The notes under the pieces are model-generated. The model saw only the letters and a list, made by a program, of their open reading frames with translations. It ran no database searches and was not told the DNA's origin. Source: Actinomycetota bacterium (GTDB lineage: Bacteria; Actinomycetota; Acidimicrobiia; Acidimicrobiales; Ilumatobacteraceae). Taken from it: a stretch of 9,081 nt of DNA. Location of the stretch: contig SYNW01000093.1 of the NCBI GenBank assembly GCA_005805045.1, positions 1-9,081 on the forward strand. The letters are read 5' to 3'. Made by a program: the position numbers and the translations under genes. Shown here in pieces: positions 5,767 to 9,081 of the stretch (positions are counted from its first letter, which is position 1; each line of letters starts with the position of its first letter).

Positions 5767-6516
5767 ATGGAAACGCTTGTAACAAGCAACTACCAACTGG
5801 TGTACAACTCCTTTTCTTTCGCTGTAGCAGCGTTGGGAATTGGATTCGTCTACTTTTTGGTCTCTAGGAATCGAGTTTCACCTGCGTATCGCAGTGCCGT
5901 AACAATGTCAGCGATGATTTGCGGTATCGCCGCCTATCACTACTGGCAAATGTTCAACATGTTTGCTGATGACAAACCATGGAACGAGGGTTACCGCTAT
6001 GCAGACTGGCTACTTACTGTTCCGCTACTCGTAGCAGAACTCGTAGTCGTCTCAGGTGTTGCCAAAGAAAAAGCCAAGGGCATCACAACAAAACTTGCAG
6101 TTGCAGCATTGTTGATGATCGCGTTTGGTTATCCAGGCGAAACGGCAGAGGCAGGCAGCAGTCAAAGCATGATCTATTTCGTGATCTCGATGCTGTTCTT
6201 CGTCTACATCCTCTGGAACCTGTTCGCAGGCGAAGTTGGACAAGCGCTCAAAGGTCAATCAGGTGACATCGGCAAGAAACTCAACAACCTTCGTTATGTG
6301 TTGTTGGTGACTTGGGCGGTTTACCCAATTGCTTACCTCTTGGGCGATCCGGAGAGTTTCTTGGCTAAGGCAATCGGACTCGAAGTAGACCAGTCACAAA
6401 CGTACATTCAAGTCGGTTACACAATCGCCGACATTCTGTCAAAGCCCGGCTACGGTGTCTTGATCTTGGGCATCGCGATCGCGCGCTCAAATGCAGAAGG
6501 TTACAGAGAAGCCTAA
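5767..6516 (+). CDS. actR: Actinorhodopsin, light-driven proton pump
   Basis: This 249-residue microbial rhodopsin has seven membrane helices and should pump protons outward using retinal. In RYADWLLTVPLLVAE the proton acceptor is D80, with T84 and the donor E91, the DTE set of proteorhodopsin-like pumps. H58 matches the histidine that pairs with the acceptor. K226 in ADILSKPGYG is the retinal-binding lysine. L88, at the spectral tuning position (105 in proteorhodopsin), predicts green absorption. F138 occupies the place where carotenoid-antenna rhodopsins have glycine, so no antenna is expected. The N-terminus METLVTSNYQLVYN resembles actinobacterial rhodopsins. The start has GGAGG six bases upstream. 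The gene stands alone: no retinal or carotenoid synthesis gene is nearby, and a strong terminator follows. Function is inferred from residues and is firm at the family level. Confidence 0.96.
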   Translation: METLVTSNYQLVYNSFSFAVAALGIGFVYFLVSRNRVSPAYRSAVTMSAMICGIAAYHYWQMFNMFADDKPWNEGYRYADWLLTVPLLVAELVVVSGVAKEKAKGITTKLAVAALLMIAFGYPGETAEAGSSQSMIYFVISMLFFVYILWNLFAGEVGQALKGQSGDIGKKLNNLRYVLLVTWAVYPIAYLLGDPESFLAKAIGLEVDQSQTYIQVGYTIADILSKPGYGVLILGIAIARSNAEGYREA

Positions 6517-6538
6517 ATCGCAATTTCGAATTGAATAT

Positions 6539-6574
6539 AAAGAGCCCCGGCTTCGGCTGGGGCTCTTTTATTTT
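6539..6574 (+). terminator. Rho-independent terminator of the rhodopsin gene
   Basis: A 13-pair stem (6539-6551 with 6556-6568) is capped by the stable C-TTCG-G tetraloop and followed by TTTTATTTT. One G-U pair is in the stem. It lies 22 bases after the rhodopsin stop and should separate its transcript from the next gene. Confidence 0.93.
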
Positions 6575-6595
6575 GAGCACTAATCTCATTGTGCG

Positions 6596-7618
6596 ATGTT
6601 GACAACAAGACACTTACCTGGCCTCATTTTGGCGGCCGCAGTTGCAACTTTCGCGTTCGTCGTCGAATCATTGATCAAGAACAACACGCCACTCGTTGTT
6701 TCACCATTGGTTGTCGCCGTCGTGCTCGGCGCATTAGCCGCGAATCTCGATCTGCTGCCCGAGACCTGCCGCCTTGGTCTCGGCTTTTCCGGACGAAACT
6801 TACTTCGGCTCGGCATCGTCGTGCTGGGTCTGCAACTTTCTTTCGCCCAGGTTCGTGAACTCGGCGCACCCGGACTGATACTGGTGATAGTTGTCGTTGC
6901 GATCACATTTGCCGGCACACAATGGCTCGGTCGCAAAATGGGTTTATCTCACGGGTTGAGCCTGCTCGTGGCCACTGGATTTTCAATTTGTGGCGCGTCG
7001 GCGATTGCCGCGATGCGTCCCGTCAGTGACGCCGACGACGATGAGACGACTTATGCGATCGCACTCGTGACGATTTGTGGCACGCTGGCGATCTTCACCT
7101 TGCCAACCGTTGCTGAATTCATCAATTTTTCGGGGGTGCGCTTTGGTTCGTGGGTTGGGGCAAGCGTTCATGATGTGGCCCAAACCGTGGCAACAGCCTC
7201 TGTCGGCGACCAAGAGGCCGAACAAGCCGCAATCGTCGTCAAACTCACTCGCGTAATGCTTCTCGCACCACTGGTGGCCGGCGTCAGTTTCGCTCGTCGT
7301 CAAAAACTAAATCGCACAAACGCACCGAGGTCGATCAACTCGCAAACAAAACTTCCGCCAATCGTGCCACTGTTCATTGTCGGCTTTATCGCTGCCATCT
7401 CGGTGAACTCAATTTTTGGCTTGTCATCATCTGTGCTCGATAATGCAAAATGGATAGAGAAGTCGCTGCTCGCCTGCGCTCTCGTTGGTCTTGGCGCCAA
7501 TGTCGATGTGCGCAAACTGCGCCTTGTTGGTTCTCGTCCACTCGCCCTTGGCTTAATTTCTTGGCTGCTTATCGCCACTCTGTCTGCCGTGGGAGTGGCA
7601 ATTATCGGTATTGCCTAG
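6596..7618 (+). CDS. yeiH: YeiH-family (UPF0324, putative sulfate exporter family) membrane protein
   Basis: The 340-residue protein is largely hydrophobic with about eight to ten membrane segments. Family hallmarks are SGRNLLRLGIVVLGLQLS (65-82), TGFSICGASAIAAM (127-140), GSWVGASVHDVAQTVATA (184-201) and KLTRVMLLAP (216-225), followed by a hydrophilic loop and a last group of helices. Databases name this family putative sulfate exporter, but its substrate is poorly established. No LysR regulator, often adjacent to yeiH in other bacteria, is present. ATG 6596 has no Shine-Dalgarno; TAATCT at 6581-6586, nine bases upstream, could be a -10 box giving a very short leader. The stop TAG 7616-7618 overlaps the stop of the convergent carbonic anhydrase gene within one CTAG. 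Confidence 0.88.
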   Translation: MLTTRHLPGLILAAAVATFAFVVESLIKNNTPLVVSPLVVAVVLGALAANLDLLPETCRLGLGFSGRNLLRLGIVVLGLQLSFAQVRELGAPGLILVIVVVAITFAGTQWLGRKMGLSHGLSLLVATGFSICGASAIAAMRPVSDADDDETTYAIALVTICGTLAIFTLPTVAEFINFSGVRFGSWVGASVHDVAQTVATASVGDQEAEQAAIVVKLTRVMLLAPLVAGVSFARRQKLNRTNAPRSINSQTKLPPIVPLFIVGFIAAISVNSIFGLSSSVLDNAKWIEKSLLACALVGLGANVDVRKLRLVGSRPLALGLISWLLIATLSAVGVAIIGIA

Positions 7619-8127
7619 CAATCAATTGGTTCGAGTCGCCCAGTCTTTACATCGTAGATCGCGCCGGCAACTTTCAATGTTCTGGGCAAAAATGAATGAG
7701 CACGAATACTTGCCACGTCAGCAGTCAACGCCGCGCGTTGATCGGTGACCACGCGAAACTCAATAGCACGAGTGTCAACACCATGACGATCTTCAATGCT
7801 TCGATGTATCGACTCTTCGTCACCACTCGCCATTCGACAATCGGTATGCGGCATCACCAGAACTCTGTCAACCGAGAGCAAATACGTTGCCAAGACCAAG
7901 GTTCTAAGCACGTCGTCAGTGACGCGGGCACCAGCATTGCGCAAAATCTTGGCGTCACCGGCCTTCATACCAACGACCGCGAGCGGATTAATACGCGAGT
8001 CCATGCAAGTTACGATCGCCAAACCTTTGCGGGCCGTGCCAGTCAGATGCTCATCTTTGAACGATGCAACGAACTTTGAGTTGGCCTCCAAGACATCGGC
8101 AAATTCACTTTTCAAAAACTCGACCAC
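7615..8127 (-). CDS. Beta-carbonic anhydrase
   Basis: The enzyme interconverts CO2 and bicarbonate in the cytoplasm. At 170 residues it matches the small mycobacterial type such as Rv1284. Zinc-site and catalytic residues are all present: C41, D43 and R45 in CMDSR, then H94 and C97 in PHTDCRM. NAGARVTDDVLRTLVLATYLL (64-84) is also typical. No signal peptide is seen. GTG 8127 is taken as start because homology begins there and TAGCGT lies six bases upstream, the leaderless layout; an ATG overlapping it is out of frame. It converges with the YeiH-family gene and diverges from the EamA transporter. A role in supplying bicarbonate for carboxylases, possibly when light drives the rhodopsin, is plausible but only inferred. 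Confidence 0.93.
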   Translation of the reverse strand: MVEFLKSEFADVLEANSKFVASFKDEHLTGTARKGLAIVTCMDSRINPLAVVGMKAGDAKILRNAGARVTDDVLRTLVLATYLLSVDRVLVMPHTDCRMASGDEESIHRSIEDRHGVDTRAIEFRVVTDQRAALTADVASIRAHSFLPRTLKVAGAIYDVKTGRLEPIDC

Positions 8128-8139
8128 ATCAAGACGCTA
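8128..8139 (-). promoter_or_regulatory. -10 element TAGCGT of a leaderless carbonic anhydrase promoter
   Basis: On the minus strand TAGCGT (8139 to 8134) is followed by CTTGAT and GTG 8127. The spacing is again six bases. A GAGG lies 12 bases before the start, which is long for a Shine-Dalgarno. Confidence 0.55.
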
Positions 8140-8163
8140 CCTCACGATGCAACTTGGGCGAAC

Positions 8164-8175
8164 TAGATTCTGTTG
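8164..8175 (+). promoter_or_regulatory. -10 element TAGATT of a leaderless EamA transporter promoter
   Basis: TAGATT (8164-8169) is followed by six bases and GTG 8176. Its expected -35 position falls next to the -10 box of the divergent carbonic anhydrase gene, so the two promoters are packed into 48 bp. Confidence 0.55.
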
Positions 8176-9081
8176 GTGCTAAAAAATCAGCGCATACTCG
8201 GCACAATCTTCGTGGTCATGTCTAGTTTTGGTTTCTCAATCGGCCCGACGCTGGCGAAAAATGCCTACGATGCCGGGGCAAACCCCCTTGGCGTAATGAC
8301 GGTGAGATTCACGATCGCGAGCGTGATCATGTTGGTTTTGCGCCAAATCACAGTGCGCAAAGAGCCATTTCCGTCACTGAAACTTATTCTTGAGATGTTT
8401 TTGATCGGCGCACTCGGCATCACAACAGTGTCGTTCACATATTTTCTTTCGATTGAAACGATTGATACGGGCTTGGCAATCGTGATGTGGTACTTCTTCC
8501 CCGTGATCGTTGTTTTGATTTCATGGATGATCTACAAAAAACGGCCTTCGCGCAACATCGTTATCTCACTTTTTTTCAGCCTCACCGGCATCATCATCAC
8601 AACTGGCCAAGTCAAAGGTGGTTCAAACTCGGCAATAGCCCTGGTGATGGTTTCATCTTTTTTGTTTGCGATTTACCTGTTGGCGGTTACTCGCACGCTG
8701 GCAAAAGTAAATTTGCTCACGGGCGTTACTTTCATCAATATCGGTGCAGCAATCGGCTATTGGTTGATTTGCGCGACCCTGCCTTTTGGTCTGAGCGTTG
8801 ACTTCCCGTCTAATCAGATGAGCTGGCTTTATATTTCTACATTCGCACTCTTTGGCACGGTCGTGCCATTTATGTTCTCTTATGCCGGCTTGAAACGTGT
8901 CGGCCCAAGCATGCTCTCGGTGATCACAACTATCGAGCCAGTGCTGGCGATTGCCATGGGCGTAATTTTTCTCGACGAAGCCGTCACCACAACTCGCGCA
9001 TTCGGTGCAGTATTTGTGATCGGCGCGCTTGTCGCACTATCGGTGCTCGAAAGCCGCAACGAAACGGCTCTCGCGCACCAA
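8176..9081 (+). CDS. EamA/DMT-superfamily transporter, 3' end cut by the window
   Basis: The frame is open from GTG 8176 to the last base (302 codons), and the usual family length is about 290-310, so only a few residues are probably missing. The protein has about ten membrane helices in two repeated halves. The first half ends with YFFPVIVVLISWMIYKKRPS and LTGIIITTG; the second ends with IEPVLAIAMGVIFLDEAVTT and GAVFVIGALVALSVLESR, the characteristic EamA signatures. The family exports or imports metabolites such as amino acids and nucleobases, and the substrate cannot be inferred here. The start is set by TAGATT six bases upstream; TTG 8173 is an alternative. ATG 8218 would cut into the first membrane helix (RILGTIFVVMSSFGFSIG), so it is rejected. 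Confidence 0.87.
   Translation, partial: MLKNQRILGTIFVVMSSFGFSIGPTLAKNAYDAGANPLGVMTVRFTIASVIMLVLRQITVRKEPFPSLKLILEMFLIGALGITTVSFTYFLSIETIDTGLAIVMWYFFPVIVVLISWMIYKKRPSRNIVISLFFSLTGIIITTGQVKGGSNSAIALVMVSSFLFAIYLLAVTRTLAKVNLLTGVTFINIGAAIGYWLICATLPFGLSVDFPSNQMSWLYISTFALFGTVVPFMFSYAGLKRVGPSMLSVITTIEPVLAIAMGVIFLDEAVTTTRAFGAVFVIGALVALSVLESRNETALAHQ

Noticed and set aside
127..7062. Four copies of the palindrome GCGATCGC (127, 2243, 6475, 7055), reminiscent of the cyanobacterial HIP1 repeat.
   Set aside because: Each lies in frame within codons for Ala-Ile-Ala (GCG ATC GCN), so protein composition and codon choice explain them; no copy is intergenic.
1..9081. CRISPR array, insertion sequence, toxin-antitoxin or phage defence genes.
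   Set aside because: No regularly spaced repeats, transposase frames or small paired genes were seen; all long coding regions belong to recognisable metabolic or transport families.

Overview
The window suggests an actinobacterium, most likely a free-living freshwater or marine member of the Acidimicrobiia (Ilumatobacter-like). This is inferred from an actinorhodopsin gene, roughly balanced base composition, and several genes with an actinobacterial leaderless promoter layout (TANNNT, six bases, then GTG). No taxonomic marker gene is present, so the placement rests on gene content and style only.

Layout, left to right. (1) Positions 1-279: the 3' end of an MttB-superfamily methyltransferase gene. 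(2) Positions 291-342: a 52-bp exact copy of the 3' part of a tRNA-Arg gene. The intact tRNA-Arg(TCT) lies at 4661-4733 on the minus strand. (3) Between these copies, a complete four-gene ABC importer of the YdcSTUV (polyamine/putrescine-type) class, in the order ATPase, lipoprotein binding protein, permease, permease, all on the plus strand. The binding-protein and first permease genes are separated by two similar GNRA-loop hairpins. (4) Positions 4750-5604 minus: fdhD, the sulfur carrier needed for formate dehydrogenase maturation, ending just upstream of the tRNA. (5) Positions 5767-6516 plus: an actinorhodopsin with the full proton-pump residue set and its own leader, ribosome binding site and UUCG-loop terminator. 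(6) Positions 6596-7618 plus: a YeiH-family membrane protein. It converges on (7) a beta-carbonic anhydrase at 7615-8127 minus, and the two share a CTAG for their stop codons. (8) From 8176 to the window edge: an EamA/DMT transporter, divergent from the carbonic anhydrase across 48 bp.

The most striking structural feature is that the transporter operon sits exactly between a tRNA gene and a displaced copy of that tRNA's 3' end. This is the footprint of site-specific integration into a tRNA gene, yet no integrase is visible. If the block is removed, the ancestral order would be methyltransferase, tRNA-Arg, fdhD. The other genes read as chromosomal background of a photoheterotroph: a light-driven proton pump, one-carbon and formate chemistry, and inorganic-carbon interconversion. 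Links among these are inferred from proximity only.
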